Shown in pieces: positions 23,101 to 33,686 of a stretch of DNA of 64,000 bases. This DNA is from Sinonovacula constricta (taxonomy: Eukaryota; Mollusca; Bivalvia; Cardiida; Solecurtidae): positions 44,560,632 through 44,624,631 of the forward strand of contig CM017572.1 in assembly GCA_007844125.1 (NCBI GenBank). The letters run 5' to 3'. The notes under the pieces were generated by a model. The model was not told where the DNA came from and did no database searches. It was given only the letters and a program-made list of their open reading frames with translations. Every line of letters starts with the position of its first letter. Within the stretch, counting starts at the first letter, position 1. A program made the position numbers and the translations under genes.

Positions 23101-24617
23101 CGCTTTTGAATTGCACGCCTTTAAAGAACATTGTAGAACTGATAACAAGATGTCTGGAAAATACAAACACAATTTGGTGCATAAATACAAAAGATACAAA
23201 CAAATAATTAATATAATAAATATATATTTTTCAGATTTACTGTAACAAAGACACTGAAGAGGGGTTGTTTGATATAAAAAATTACGACATCCAAGAAATC
23301 GACGCAATATCCTGGCGAGAAAAAAAAAGCGCACAAGGAGAGTTTGAAGCTGTTCCAAGTCCCAAAAAACAATCAGTGTTGAAAATCCTGCTAAAACTAG
23401 AACCAAGTGAAGCCTTCCAATTTATTTTGATTCAACCTGTGTTCCAAGTAATAAATAAGAAGTGGGCCTATTACAGCAGACTGTTTGGAGCTGTTTGGAT
23501 TTTTTTCCTACTTTTTACAGGCATGCTTATTTGGTACTGCATTGAAAGGTCCCAGCAAGAATTCAACTCACCGTCAGGATTTGACATTAGCGCAGCGCCA
23601 ATATTTAAGAGCAAAATCACCACTCAGCCTTTCCTTACGGCATTTTCGGTAATAGCCACTGTCGTCGCACTCCTACTTTTATGTCTCGAAATATATCGCT
23701 GCTACTTAGGCCGATTGAAATATTCATGGATATCCTTCACAAACCCATACAGTCATGGCTGTTTTAGAGCAACTCTAGTTTTCATTTCAATTTTGTTAAT
23801 TCTAGATTTGTTTGCCGCGACCCTGAGTAGTTTATATGAGAACTACTTCCTGTTAGTTGCAGTGATCCTTGTCTGCTTCTGCAATATATTTTTTATTCGT
23901 GTCATCGAAAAATTTAGTTTTAGCACTGCCCTTATTACTAAAGTAATTGTCAGGGACATGGTTCCGTTCTTTGTGATCCTCGCAATAGAGTCTATAGCAT
24001 TCTCAACAGCAATGTATATGGCTATACAAGGTTCTGAGGTCACCGACGACATAAATTATTCCCATTATGGACGAGTCCTTTTCTCAATGGCCACATTAAT
24101 GGTCGGACTTGGTGACACCGCTGACTTCTATGACACCAGACACGCCGGACTAACCATAGCTATCTTTATCGCATTTGTTATCTTCACTACATTGCTCATG
24201 ATTAATTCGTTGATTGCAATGATTTCGCAAACTTGCACAGAGCTCTTCGAAAATGTTCGGAATGTTAATGCGCTTCACCTTCATTGGTGTTTACAGATAC
24301 TTTCGATGATCCTATTTTTTGAGAGCATTCTTCCAGTAGGATTGTTTTGTAATGTCGGTACAATAGATAAAAATAATCAGCGACGGTATTCACTTGAAGT
24401 AAGATCGAATAAGGACTTGCAGCCAATTGTTGTTGCTGAGCCATCTCAGGTTAACGAATTGAAGCAGACCGATGCCGGGACATGTCAACGTCATGTCAGT
24501 ATGACACCAGTGGGCAGCAGTATGGACCATCACTTTAGAGAACCGCGATGTATGGATTTGTATTTAATGACCGACAAGTACCATACAATGGAACGGACAG
24601 TAAAGCTATCTCATTAG
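16682..24617 (+). CDS. TRPV-like cation channel, five exons
   Basis: Predicted tetrameric non-selective or calcium-permeable cation channel of the plasma membrane, TRPV type. Reconstructed exons: 16,682-17,194, 18,491-18,953, 21,994-22,078, 22,394-22,631, 23,235-24,617. All junctions are GT-AG with matching phases (0, 1, 2, 0), giving 2,682 nt with no internal stop and 893 residues, close to the 700-870 usual for TRPV. Order: acidic/Thr-rich repeats (28-160), ankyrin repeats (about 172-433), pre-S1 linker typical of the family (FDIKNYDIQEIDAIS, then FILIQPVFQVINKKW), S1 516-535, S2 566-585, S3 612-631, S4 637-656, S5 675-697, filter GLGD at 724-727, S6 739-763, TRP helix about 769-794. GLGD is the filter form of the TRPV1-4 type. 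The start is the first of two adjacent ATGs (16,682, 16,685). An upstream non-coding exon is possible, since CTTTCAG lies near 16,634. A broken paralogue follows at 30,603. Ligand unknown. Confidence 0.85.
17195..18490. other. Intron 1 of the TRPV-like gene
   Basis: AT-rich intron with no exon or element that I can support. Around 17,600-17,660 is a weakly tRNA-like stretch when read on the minus strand (see rejected items). Confidence 0.6.
18491..18953 (+). CDS. TRPV-like gene exon 2: ankyrin repeats
   Basis: Acceptor TATTTTTCAG at 18,481-18,490. The donor is ACAG|GTAGTT, phase 1. It encodes an ankyrin helix (MEIVKRLVEKYPDL), then two near-identical 38-residue units each with TPLHLA-CKGNTGL (residues 187-224 and 225-262), an acidic/lysine-rich loop (EKKSGDKNNEEQKKEQ), and IPLSVAALTFRT leading into exon 3. 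The first unit has Asp where the second has Val in TPLHLA(D/V)CKGN. Confidence 0.85.
19946..20031. repeat. Short inverted-repeat element (CCCACGAAAT type)
   Basis: ATTTCGTGGG at 19,946-19,955 and its exact reverse complement CCCACGAAAT at 20,022-20,031 bound an 86-bp unit with GTTGGTACTTGA inside. Sequences of this kind are abundant in bivalve genomes as far as I know. A related partial copy lies at 20,665-20,735. Confidence 0.6.
20032..20664. other. Intron 2 interval between two short repeats
   Basis: This holds a segment (about 20,083-20,360) with repeated TGTCAATTA(G/A)CG motifs, AGGGTC near its left edge and GACCCTT near its right. It may be a degraded MITE, but I could not define its ends. 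The rest is AT-rich with no exon seen. Confidence 0.3.
20665..20735. repeat. Second CCCACGAAAT-type repeat fragment
   Basis: GTTGGTACTTAAATTAGTGG, then GCCCACGAATTCCACGAAAT and CCCCACGAAATG. It matches the inner part of 19,946-20,031 and carries the ACGAAAT motif three times. Confidence 0.55.
20981..21971. mobile_element. ~1-kb element with terminal inverted repeats
   Basis: The left end ACAGTTAAACTTGTGTTAGC followed by GGTCAC (20,981-21,006) is the imperfect inverse of the right end GTGGCTGCTTAATACAAGTT followed by TGACTGT (about 21,945-21,971). Inside the left end there are further GCGGTCAC/GCGGCCAGCGGTCAG copies. No transposase was recognised; one minus-strand open frame (21,415-21,768, 117 codons) lies inside but resembles nothing I know. 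No clear target duplication was found, so it is either a non-autonomous element or two fragments facing each other. It sits in intron 2 of the channel gene. Confidence 0.55.
21994..22078 (+). CDS. TRPV-like gene exon 3: ankyrin repeat
   Basis: A short 85-nt exon, acceptor TTTGGCAG, donor ATCAG|GTACAA. Joined to exon 2 it restores Asp (G+AT) and reads TVKVLLDRGAPIDGTNN then LGDNVCHSLI, a classic ankyrin helix and loop followed by the N-(T/V)-(L/C)-H motif of TRPV ankyrin repeats. The last two bases join exon 4 to make Arg. A terminal-inverted-repeat element ends only 22 bp upstream of this exon. Confidence 0.85.
22394..22631 (+). CDS. TRPV-like gene exon 4: last ankyrin repeats
   Basis: Acceptor TTGTACAG, donor GAG|GTAACT, phase 0 out. 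It reads YASLYPEKVNRVRDMFVFLE, a charged linker with a lysine-rich patch, and NNKGLTPLQFAAKCGQHELF, the final ankyrin repeat before the linker domain. Confidence 0.9.
23235..24617 (+). CDS. TRPV-like gene exon 5: membrane domain and C-terminus
   Basis: Acceptor TATTTTTCAG; stop TAG 24,615-24,617. A single 461-codon exon carries the whole transmembrane part: linker (EEGLFDIKNYDIQEIDAI), S1 (FGAVWIFFLLFTGMLIWYC), S2 to S4, S5, pore with TLMVGLGDTADF, S6 (FTTLLMINSLIAMISQ), the TRP-helix region (ENVRNVNALHLHWCLQ then FFESILP), and a ~95-residue tail without a recognised domain. An upstream exon between exons 4 and 5 is not needed, as the reading phase is kept. Confidence 0.92.
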   Translation: MYCNKDTEEGLFDIKNYDIQEIDAISWREKKSAQGEFEAVPSPKKQSVLKILLKLEPSEAFQFILIQPVFQVINKKWAYYSRLFGAVWIFFLLFTGMLIWYCIERSQQEFNSPSGFDISAAPIFKSKITTQPFLTAFSVIATVVALLLLCLEIYRCYLGRLKYSWISFTNPYSHGCFRATLVFISILLILDLFAATLSSLYENYFLLVAVILVCFCNIFFIRVIEKFSFSTALITKVIVRDMVPFFVILAIESIAFSTAMYMAIQGSEVTDDINYSHYGRVLFSMATLMVGLGDTADFYDTRHAGLTIAIFIAFVIFTTLLMINSLIAMISQTCTELFENVRNVNALHLHWCLQILSMILFFESILPVGLFCNVGTIDKNNQRRYSLEVRSNKDLQPIVVAEPSQVNELKQTDAGTCQRHVSMTPVGSSMDHHFREPRCMDLYLMTDKYHTMERTVKLSH

Positions 24618-24995
24618 ACGATGTCTGTAATTTTATCAAAAGCGCATACTTCCTTTATAGTAAGTATACAAGTATACTTTATTTATATGTACAATTGGTA
24701 CGTGTAACCATCTGTTTATATATGTTTATCAATATCTTGATTTAAAAAATTGTCATTAAGTACACGTGTATATCGCGGTTTCGTTTGCTTTTTTAATTTA
24801 CATATCGACTTCAAAGAGACTAAACAGCAAACCGTTCTAAGAAAGCTGGCATAATACTTATATATTACTTTATGAAGGTGTACACAAAATCAACATCAGT
24901 CATTATTGCTTTTACACTTTAAAGTAAAACAACCTGAGGTGTATCATTATTCTGACCATACAAATCTGAATAACGTTGCCCCAGAAACACACCTG

Positions 24996-25001
24996 AATAA
25001 A
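24996..25001 (+). promoter_or_regulatory. Candidate polyadenylation signal AATAAA
   Basis: First canonical AATAAA hexamer I see after the channel stop codon, about 380 bp downstream. In such AT-rich DNA the motif occurs by chance (others near 25,115 and 25,238), so the assignment is tentative. Confidence 0.25.
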
Positions 25002-28000
25002 ATGTTACTGAGCTTGAATATATGTTTTCTGACGCCCAGGGAAAAACAATATAAGGATAAGAGTTTTAAAAAATGATGGAGCAACTTCCATGAAATACAA
25101 CCGGCGATTTAAATAAAGAAGTAATTACTTGATTTGGAAGTGACTTCACCAAAGTCAGAGTAAAAACCTTAAGACTTCGAATGGTTAAAATATGTTAAAT
25201 AGTTTGACTAATTAAAAAGATTCAGACAGGTTCAACAAATAAAGTGAGAGCTCGATTTTTCACCTGTTGGACTATATCGATTAAAAACTGTACCGTGTGA
25301 ATTTTGTTCGTAATGTCATTCAGATTTTTTGTCAAATGTTGCACACCGTTTCTGTATATATTTATAATTCCTGTGATTTTGTGTAATTGTTTACTTATAA
25401 ACGTAAATATTAGTGGTTCAATACTTTTCTTTGGAAAGAATGCATCAATTTTAATTTCTACTTGTTATGGTATTTGATGGATACCTATGATATGATGTGT
25501 ATTTTATGTAAAGATATGTGTTTGACATATAATGTATATATCAAAAGCAGAACATGTACATTATAATATTACGTAATCGTCATTTGCAAAATTTAGACGA
25601 CAATGAATAGTTAGCTGAAAACTACAAAACAAGTCATTCGCACGCCCTTGTCACAATGTCGATCTTCTTACATCTGAAATACAAATTTAAATTTAAAAAA
25701 ACAGATAAGCCTAAACTTTCGTTTAAAACTTGTTTTTATAGTATATGAATAAAAATTATGTTCAGAGCAACCAAAACACACCAAGCTGTTTAATTTGTCT
25801 TCAGCGTGAACTGTTGTACATTAGAGCTATCTTCTCTTTTGCCAGTGTGTATGCTGAATGGGATTGTGAAAGTAAGCGATTTTTCCCCTAAGACTATTAT
25901 ATTACTAAACCAGAAATCAGTTTTTGAACAGAAAACAGATACTCTTGTAATTATATTATTTTTGTTCTATATACATATCACATAGATGTCTAATTATGCT
26001 TTAGGGCGGTGAATACACGCTCTTCTATTCAAAATATAAACATCCTTTAAAGGAACAAAATGTACTTATAAGTCTAGTTTTGGGAAAATGTTTCATATTA
26101 TTTTGTTCTTATATACAGTTAGAGATAAGTGCGTATTGATAAAATGTGTGTTAATACTAAGATTGTTTTATTTATATGCTTGGAAAAAGAGAAAATAACC
26201 AAGTTGGGCATGTTAGCATTGTTCATAAAGGGAGGGTTTGTTCCCTTTCATTTTACTGAAGCGAGGCCAATCGGAAAAGTATATTTACATGTTCCGCCAA
26301 ATAAACTCACGATAAATTACTTTCAAATATGAGTTGCCAATTAAATTAATATATGAGTATTAAATATGTATATAATGCCCATATATAAATAAAAATGCAG
26401 TATCATTTGTAAATCTAAATTTTTATGACGTATTCTTCTTCTGGCGAACAAAACGATCGTGATTCTGTAAGTATAATTGCACTAGATACATTCGATGAAT
26501 GATTGTGCCAAGGACGGAATTACCCGAGGAGTTCCGATTGTGATTGTCTCACAAACCTTAGTGCAAGAAGGGTCTGTGGAGAATAATTAGATTTTATTTT
26601 GATTTATTCTTTTGTTTATTTATTATTATCTTGGCGCTATGTAAAATATTTCATCGTGTAAATATGATGTTTTAACGTTGTGCAAGTTACTAATGTATTT
26701 GTTATATAAATTTGACATGTAATGCTATTATACTGTTGAATTTGAGGAAATCTAACTTACTTTGTGTGACTTCTGTGGAAGTCCTTTGTTTTTGATTAAA
26801 GTTTAATGTGGGAAGCTGGAAGATTGTAAAGCTATAAAAGGCGCGGATTTTGAATTTAGAGGACTACCATTTTTAATTTTGCTTTGTTAACTAACGTTCT
26901 TAGTTCTTGGTACGGTTTAAGCAATATTCGGAACTTCGTAAGCTCGTCTATATATATTTAAAGTTATTTAATGTTGAAAGCTTATTAAGCATTTTAATAA
27001 ATAATACAGCCGTTTATTACTGACTTTGCATGTAGTGTGACATTTAAATAAGTATTTTCATTTTTTTTATCTTTAGTCAAACTTGATGTTTATTTGCTTT
27101 TCATGTAACCGATTTCATTAGTAGCTACTCTTGTTACTTAAGTTTTTTTGTAAGTAAATCTATTTATTAGCCATTGTAGACGGTTATTTGAGGAACTCTG
27201 TTACTGTATGTAATTATATTGCTCTATTGCTCGATTAAAGAAATAAAACGTTTAAAATAAAATATTGTTTAAATTTTATTTTGTATCTTTCTCCATTTTA
27301 TTCACTAATAATTCTCTGGTTATTTTGGTAAGTATGGTTATAACGATAAATCGAATCGAGACTCCAAGTAACAATAACACATTTGGCGTAAGATACCAAG
27401 CACAACAATATTTATGAGCTTTGTAGGCCTATATATGGATTCAAACATTTTCTCTTAAAAATAAAGTGTTCTTTTTAAGGTCACATTTATTCCGTAATAT
27501 CTACGCATTTTCTGCAATCCATACATATCTTTAACACTAGTTTGTGAAGACCCGAAAGTAACGTTGTAACTAGTGACTGAGCCATGATATAAAATATTTG
27601 CCTGTTATTTATTGCTCCATGTTACATTTGAAAAGTTAGCACCAAAAAGTAGTCTAATCTAATAATTTCTTTTCAGTTACGGTTTAATTGGAAGTATATG
27701 AGCCTTATATAAATTTTATTACACTGTTGTTCCCATTAAACGAATGATATTTGTAAATCTGTAATTTCTTAGCCCAACTACCTTGAGTGATTAACAAAAA
27801 TATAACTGAGCGAATAAAATACAAGAATGGATCCTTTTGGTACTGGTATTAGTTTTAGGTGGTTTGACCTTGCTAGGTCTTATTTTAGGGCAAAAACACA
27901 CTAGGGTTTATCATGTAATGTTGTTTATGGGGTGATTCCATATGGGACCAGTTAATTGGCCGAAGAATGACATATTGGCCTCAGGCAATAGAGCAGGGAC

Positions 28001-30602
28001 TGGTACTACAGTCCTAGTCCAAATAATAGATTGACCATAAAATATGGTGAAACAATGTGTGAAAATATATAGAAAATAGTATTTTTATATATTAAATACT
28101 TTTTTTTTAATTTCCAATGTGCATTCTTATATTACACTTTTAAAAGCCAAAGCTTTTTGAACTTGACCTCAATGTGTGTTGCCTTGTAACCGATATGGTT
28201 TTCCTATGACACAATGAATGATACTTTTGTATTCAAGGCATATTAAAAGCTTGATGAAAAGGACAATCATGTAACCGAATAATACTTTAAAATCTTACGA
28301 ATATAACGACTGTTATGCCTTTTTAGCTAAGCGTATTCTAGTAGCAAAATAAGTCATTTAAACGGCATTTCATTTGTCCATAACAGAACAGGAAATTTTC
28401 TTGATTTATCTTATTATTTGTGTGACTAAAAGTCCATTTGGTCCGCGGTTTGGATACTCGTTACATATGTGTGCTTGTCGCCTCTTGCATTCAGCCTCTA
28501 CCAAAAGCTTACCAGTTATGAAAAGTAAACCGAGAGTGCCAGTATTTCCTGCCTCTACAAATGCTTTCCATTTTCAAAACATTACCAGTGCCCAAAAGGC
28601 ATTTAAATGAAATTATTTGTTTACTTTTACCAGAGCTCTGCATCCTGAATCGTCATTAGCAGTTTTGACCGTGTCTTGCCAATCGACTTGATGCTTCAAG
28701 ACAAGAGAGTGAGCTGCTCGTTTGGGAGTTTCTATACTTTAAGTCAATACAAAAATAGCCATGGCCTGTGGTGAAGACATTTGACGAAGCAGCAGCTGAG
28801 GATACACTTGAATCTGGAGTCACATGCAACTTAGTACAACAGTGGAATCTCATTGTGTGACATATCAACTTTCTTTAATACCGTTCTGATTTGCCTTTCA
28901 GCCAGAGAACGAGGCTAGAAAAAATTCCCTAAAATAGACATAGTACGAATTACGGCGATGCCCTGTTAAACCTTTAAAACAAAGACTCATCATGAAAGCT
29001 AAAGACGGGTAGGATTTACAAAAAAACAATGCCCAACTGGACAGATGATTGTCTAATTATCTCCAAAAAGCTCAGCATAGGCTTACGAGAAGAAAAACAG
29101 TGACACGAGACTAAAAAAGTGTAAACATGCTCTATTTTCAAACAAACATTAAGACGTAATCTCAGCGCATAAGATCTTTCATCTCTTCTCAAAATCAAAC
29201 TTACAAATATCATTATTCACATTTTGCAATTGTCATTTAAACAACAATGACTTTACTTATTGTAGACAAGCATCTTTCACACTTCGTGTAGTCATAGCCA
29301 AAACAGAACATACAATCGTACATTTAAAAATGTAAACGAAAGAAGCGAATGAAAATGTTTACTGCATTGAACAAACATTGTCCCAATGTTTCTTTCGATG
29401 CAAAAGCCCCATCCCCACACCAATAGTGCCATTTAGACTCCAAAGGACGACTTGAATAGATTATCGAATTACAAAGATAATGCTCTACCGAATGAACAAC
29501 TGAGAAATGTGATACATGGTTTGTACCCTTGTTATAGGTATAATATACCTTTAGGCTAACAACACATCCCGCCACCCCCCCTCCCCACAAATACAGACAC
29601 ACCTGTTAACTGACATCTATCTTAACTATCGCCGAATGTCGATTGGTCTTCCACACCACTATATCATTTTCAATCTAGTTACACTTGATAGGTAGTACGA
29701 AGGTTTTCTTAGGTTTTCTTTATCAATGTTCTCCAATATTCAACCGGGTTTAAAACTGTTGTTAAAATTGTTTATGGTAAGTGTGCCGATGAAGCCATTT
29801 ACAGTACAGTGTGGACGATTATTATTATTATTATTATGTAAAACTTCAATGCTTATTTTTATAATTAAAAACGTTCAAAGTAGTGTTATTGCATATATAT
29901 CATTTCAAATAGTTTATAAAAGTCCATGCTCATGATGCAGGCAGGCATGTTATAGGGACGAGTTCTTTATTATGGAGGAATTTTGACGGTAAGAGTCATT
30001 ATAGGGTCACGATTGATTTAGTTCATATTCTAGCAGTGTTACTATCGTTCTAAATCATTGTCTCCAATCATTATTGACAAAACATTTAATGTTTAGTGCG
30101 CTGTGCATTTTAGTGGTTAGCGATCATAACCTAAATGTTTGCTGTAAGATATTATTTACTTTATCTACTCTGTTTGCCTGGGATAAACACCGTTAGGTAG
30201 TGCGAAGTTGGAGCTTTTGACAATGCAGTTTTAAGCATCCCAGTCCGTCCTTTTGCTGACAGACAGTTCCAAGTCAGTAACTCTTGCTTGTTCTTTGTGT
30301 GTGAAATATCGCGTCTCTTTGTTTCTGTCACTTTTACGTTTACTTTATGTGCCTTTGTCTAGTGTTAATACTTTAGGTAATCATATTACCTTTCCTCTTT
30401 TTCCTATTAAATTACAAAAGTACAAAACAAAATTTCCTTTTATGTCTGTTGTACACATGAATTGTGTTGCACTTTTGTAAATGCACAAAAGCATCTAGTC
30501 AATATACCTAAGCCTGATTTACCATTTTGCACCTCTATTTAAGTCATCTGGAGACGGTTGTGTATTCAGTAAAAAGAAGTTAAAATCATCTTTACTCTTA
30601 AA
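25002..30602. other. Spacer between TRPV-like gene and its pseudogene
   Basis: AT-rich and without recognised exons or elements. Small open frames such as 26,129-26,332 and 30,253-30,480 show no domain, no codon bias and no splice logic. 28,440-28,860 is a little richer in GC, and its open frames on both strands were checked without finding a family. Confidence 0.5.
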
Positions 30603-30781
30603 ATGGCGGATCGACTTAGCTTTACTGGTCTCATCGACAAGATGGTTGAGAAACCGAACATAGTAGATGCCACATACACTAAGCTTGAAGAACTGATCCA
30701 GCATCCCGAATTCTCAGATAGTATTTACCTACTGCAGAAGGAGAGTGCGCTACATTATGCAGTGAAGTGTTCAAGACTTTG
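30603..30781 (+). pseudogene. TRPV-like pseudogene exon 1
   Basis: 60 codons from ATG 30,603: MADRLSFTGLIDKMVEKPNI, DATYTKLEELIQ, and a first ankyrin helix ESALHYAVKCSRL. Donor TTTG|GTATGT, phase 2, and joined to the acceptor at 32,217 it restores Cys and stays open. The leader immediately before the ATG (AATCATCTTTA then TCTTAAA) is almost identical to that of the intact gene, which ties the starts of both copies together. It is shorter than exon 1 of the intact gene because it lacks the 51-residue repeats. Confidence 0.75.
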
Positions 30782-32217
30782 GTATGTTAACTGTTGTCAG
30801 TACTATATATAGGGGATAATTCTTGTAGATGTTTTTTTAATTTTGTTTCGGGTATGTACGAATTTAATTTCCTCCTCTTAAAAACAAAATAGTATTTCCA
30901 CGAATGGCATAACATTACTTCTTTTTGTTTTAAGCCTATAACGATATTTTGAAAAATTCCAAATTTAATTTCCTACCTAGTATAGTATTCTATGTCATTT
31001 GCCATGTGAGTTCAAATACAACATATTCAGGTCCATTTTATTAGTGTATTTCAAAGAAAACTCACAAAACATTTTTCTAATATTTTAAAATTGACATCTA
31101 AATGATTGAATTATTGGTAATTGGAGACAATAAGGTAAAACTAAGATATCCAATTATACTGTTTAATAACACAAGGTCAAGTACAGATTGTTTTCAAGTT
31201 ACTTGTGTGCGATTTCTCTTCCTTATTTCAAAATGATAAACTCTATTTCAACTGATGGCTGTACAATGATAATTTGCTTATGTAAACTATGGACAAAGTG
31301 TCAACTTGTGAAATGTTTATGTCTATTTACAGCCATGAGCAATCGAGGTGGGGATTTGCAAACACAGGTTTCACCTTAGAAATAACATTTTATTTCACTG
31401 ATTAATTCTAAATTTTCACTGCTTGGCATAAAACTCCTTTTGTTCCCAATATTGCAATACATTATTATTTCATTGTACGTGTATGTGTTAACTCGCAATA
31501 TTTTATGTCTACATGTTTGCAACTGACGGACGAAACGTCGTCCCTAGATTGTAAGAAAAATAACAGAATAGTTGTTAAAAATATTTATTATACCTGCATA
31601 ACATCCATTGTGAGGCTTCGTACCTCGAGACAACGATTCCCTTCGTGAAAAAAACACTATCTGGGACGATCATTCCAACTGCCTATAATGATAAGATATC
31701 GATTCCTTCTGAGCTGGCAATATTTCCTATTTTAATTATATATTGGACAACTTGTAAAATCAGTGATAAGAATTCTCTGCTTATCACTTTATTGACAATT
31801 TCTCAGACATACGACGTCAAATCGGAAAATAAGAAGTCGAGAGACTATCAATTTAATTTTGAGGCCATGTTTCATAACAATCGCGACTTGTGATTATTCC
31901 AAAATAATTTCAGCAATACTTCGATATTAAGTTTTAGGGTTACATGTTGTTGTTCTGTGAAACTGCAGAAGATTATTTATGTTGACGTAAAGTAACGTTA
32001 TGTCAGTAAGCCCCTTTTGATTATTAGTTTTTATGGAGTTTCAAGATCAATGCGTTTGCTAGAGTAGCAAATATGTACAGATTTATCATCAAGTCAGTTT
32101 GTATTATGTTAATATGCAAAAATAACAAAACAAAATTAAAATGTTGATCCAAAAATGGATACTGATAGTTTCGGCTTATTGCATATAGTATATAGAAAGT
32201 ATGTTTGTTCATTTCAG

Positions 32218-32443
32218 TCCAAGAATGAAAACCAAGTTGTTTAGGTTGCGGTTTCCGCAAATGATAATTTCAGCCCCTTATAACAGCAAGTATGAAGGTC
32301 AGACTCCGTTCCACATGGCCGTTTGTAAAGCCAACGCAGAACTAGTACAACTCTTTCTAGATAACATCGGAGATGTGATCAGTCACATTCGCTTCTTTAT
32401 GCTTGCCATGCAATATGTATGGAGACATCTGATTATATGCCAG
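32218..32443 (+). pseudogene. TRPV-like pseudogene exon 2 (decayed tail)
   Basis: Acceptor TTCATTTCAG. It encodes PRMKTKLFRLRFP then GQTPFHMAVCKANAELVQLF, one ankyrin unit in place of the two found in the intact gene. After LDNIGD the sequence no longer matches the expected IPLSVAALTF end. The likely donor GCCAG|GTTTCC (32,443) is in phase 0, whereas the next exon needs phase 1. Reading on without splicing hits a stop near 32,477. Confidence 0.65.
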
Positions 32444-32706
32444 GTTTCCAGTTTTACAAAGTTGAATACGTCCTCATAAAATTGTTTCCTGGATCCATTG
32501 TATTAGATGCTTTGTACCAAGTAAGTTTATTAATATTTAAGAATGAAAGGCCTTCGACTGGAAAATAAAATTCCTTTAACGAACTTTAACGCCTGGCACT
32601 GTTTGCCTCCTTTTAAGCCATTATTTTAACGTCAGATTTCTTTTCGCAAAAAAGTAAATTTAAAAATGAAACCACTATTTATTAAACCATTAACGTACTT
32701 TTTAAG

Positions 32707-32776
32707 AAACGATGTGCCTACTTTTGGAACATGGCGCCAACAGCCGTGGATACAAAGTTTGTCATTCCTTTATCAG
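32707..32776 (+). pseudogene. TRPV-like pseudogene exon 3
   Basis: 70 nt with acceptor CTTTTTAAG and donor ATCAG|GTAACA. It reads TMCLLLEHGANSRGYKVCHS then FI. Compared with the intact exon 3 (85 nt) it lacks exactly five codons in the ankyrin loop and keeps both intron phases. Confidence 0.75.
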
Positions 32777-33125
32777 GTAACAATTTGCACCAAAATAGAA
32801 GAAACCCATTATAACACGAACGTTCAAATTAGATGTTAACTTTTTGCATTTTTATTTTGTATACTTTTTATTGCTATTATCGTCGATAAATATTTTTTCC
32901 AGACAACGTATCAAAGCACGCTAGGAGAATAACTATTAAAACTCAATGAAAGATTTTATAAAGCGGGCTATTCTTCCCTAAACAGGGACCCATTCTTATT
33001 TAGACATATGTATATGTGGAGTTCTCCATGCAACATTAACCGTTGAACATTGCCATAATGAGAATATGAATCATAAAACTATTTACAAATAGCAAATTGA
33101 CATGCGACCTCGAAATATTTTCCAG

Positions 33126-33337
33126 ATATGCCTTTCTTGTACCCAGACAAACAAGGTCAGGTACTTGAAATGTTCCGATTTCTCGCAGAAGACTTTGTTA
33201 CTGACGCCCGCGCCACATTTTACGTTAAATTGCGAAAGAAGATTTGGGTGATGCACAACCTTGAAGACTTGACGCCTCTTCGACTTGCTGCAATGCTTGG
33301 TCAGCATGTGCTGTTGCAGTTTATTATTGAACTGGAG
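33126..33337 (+). pseudogene. TRPV-like pseudogene exon 4 with +1 shift
   Basis: Acceptor TTTTCCAG, donor GAG|GTACGG. The frame from 33,128 reads MPFLYPDKQGQVLEMFRFLA and later LEDLTPLRLAAMLGQHVLL, homologous to the last ankyrin repeat. Near its start TATGCCT-TCTTGTACCCAGA has one base more than TATGCCTCACTTTACCCAGA of the intact gene, so the spliced frame from exon 3 meets a TGA. Confidence 0.75.
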
Positions 33338-33686
33338 GTACGGAAGGTTATGTTACCCTTGCCTTGTATTTAGACTCGTTCTTAATGCGTACATGATATA
33401 CATTATGACGTAATTGTTACCTTAAATTTGCGTACAACATGGGTCTAGAACATACATAGTTGTGGCATTAAAATTTAATTTGCTGAGTGTATTGTTAAAA
33501 TTGGTTTTAACATAAAAGATTTTATTAAAATCAATGTTCACCATTTTTGTTAGAAAAATGTGAGCATTTACACTGCACGTGTAGAACTAATGTATGTAGG
33601 GTTAATTCGCTGATGCCAATGTAATAATTTCCTAAAACAACTTTAGGCAAAGAAAAAAAAATACTCTAACAATTTGGCATTTTCCG

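Noticed and set aside
28374..28610. PFGPRFG in an open frame as a P450 heme-binding site
   Set aside because: The required Cys and glycine spacing (FxxGxRxCxG) is absent.
28900..29150. Third copy of the dispersed repeat upstream of the pseudogene
   Set aside because: Only CTGTTAAACC-like scraps match; not enough to claim homology.
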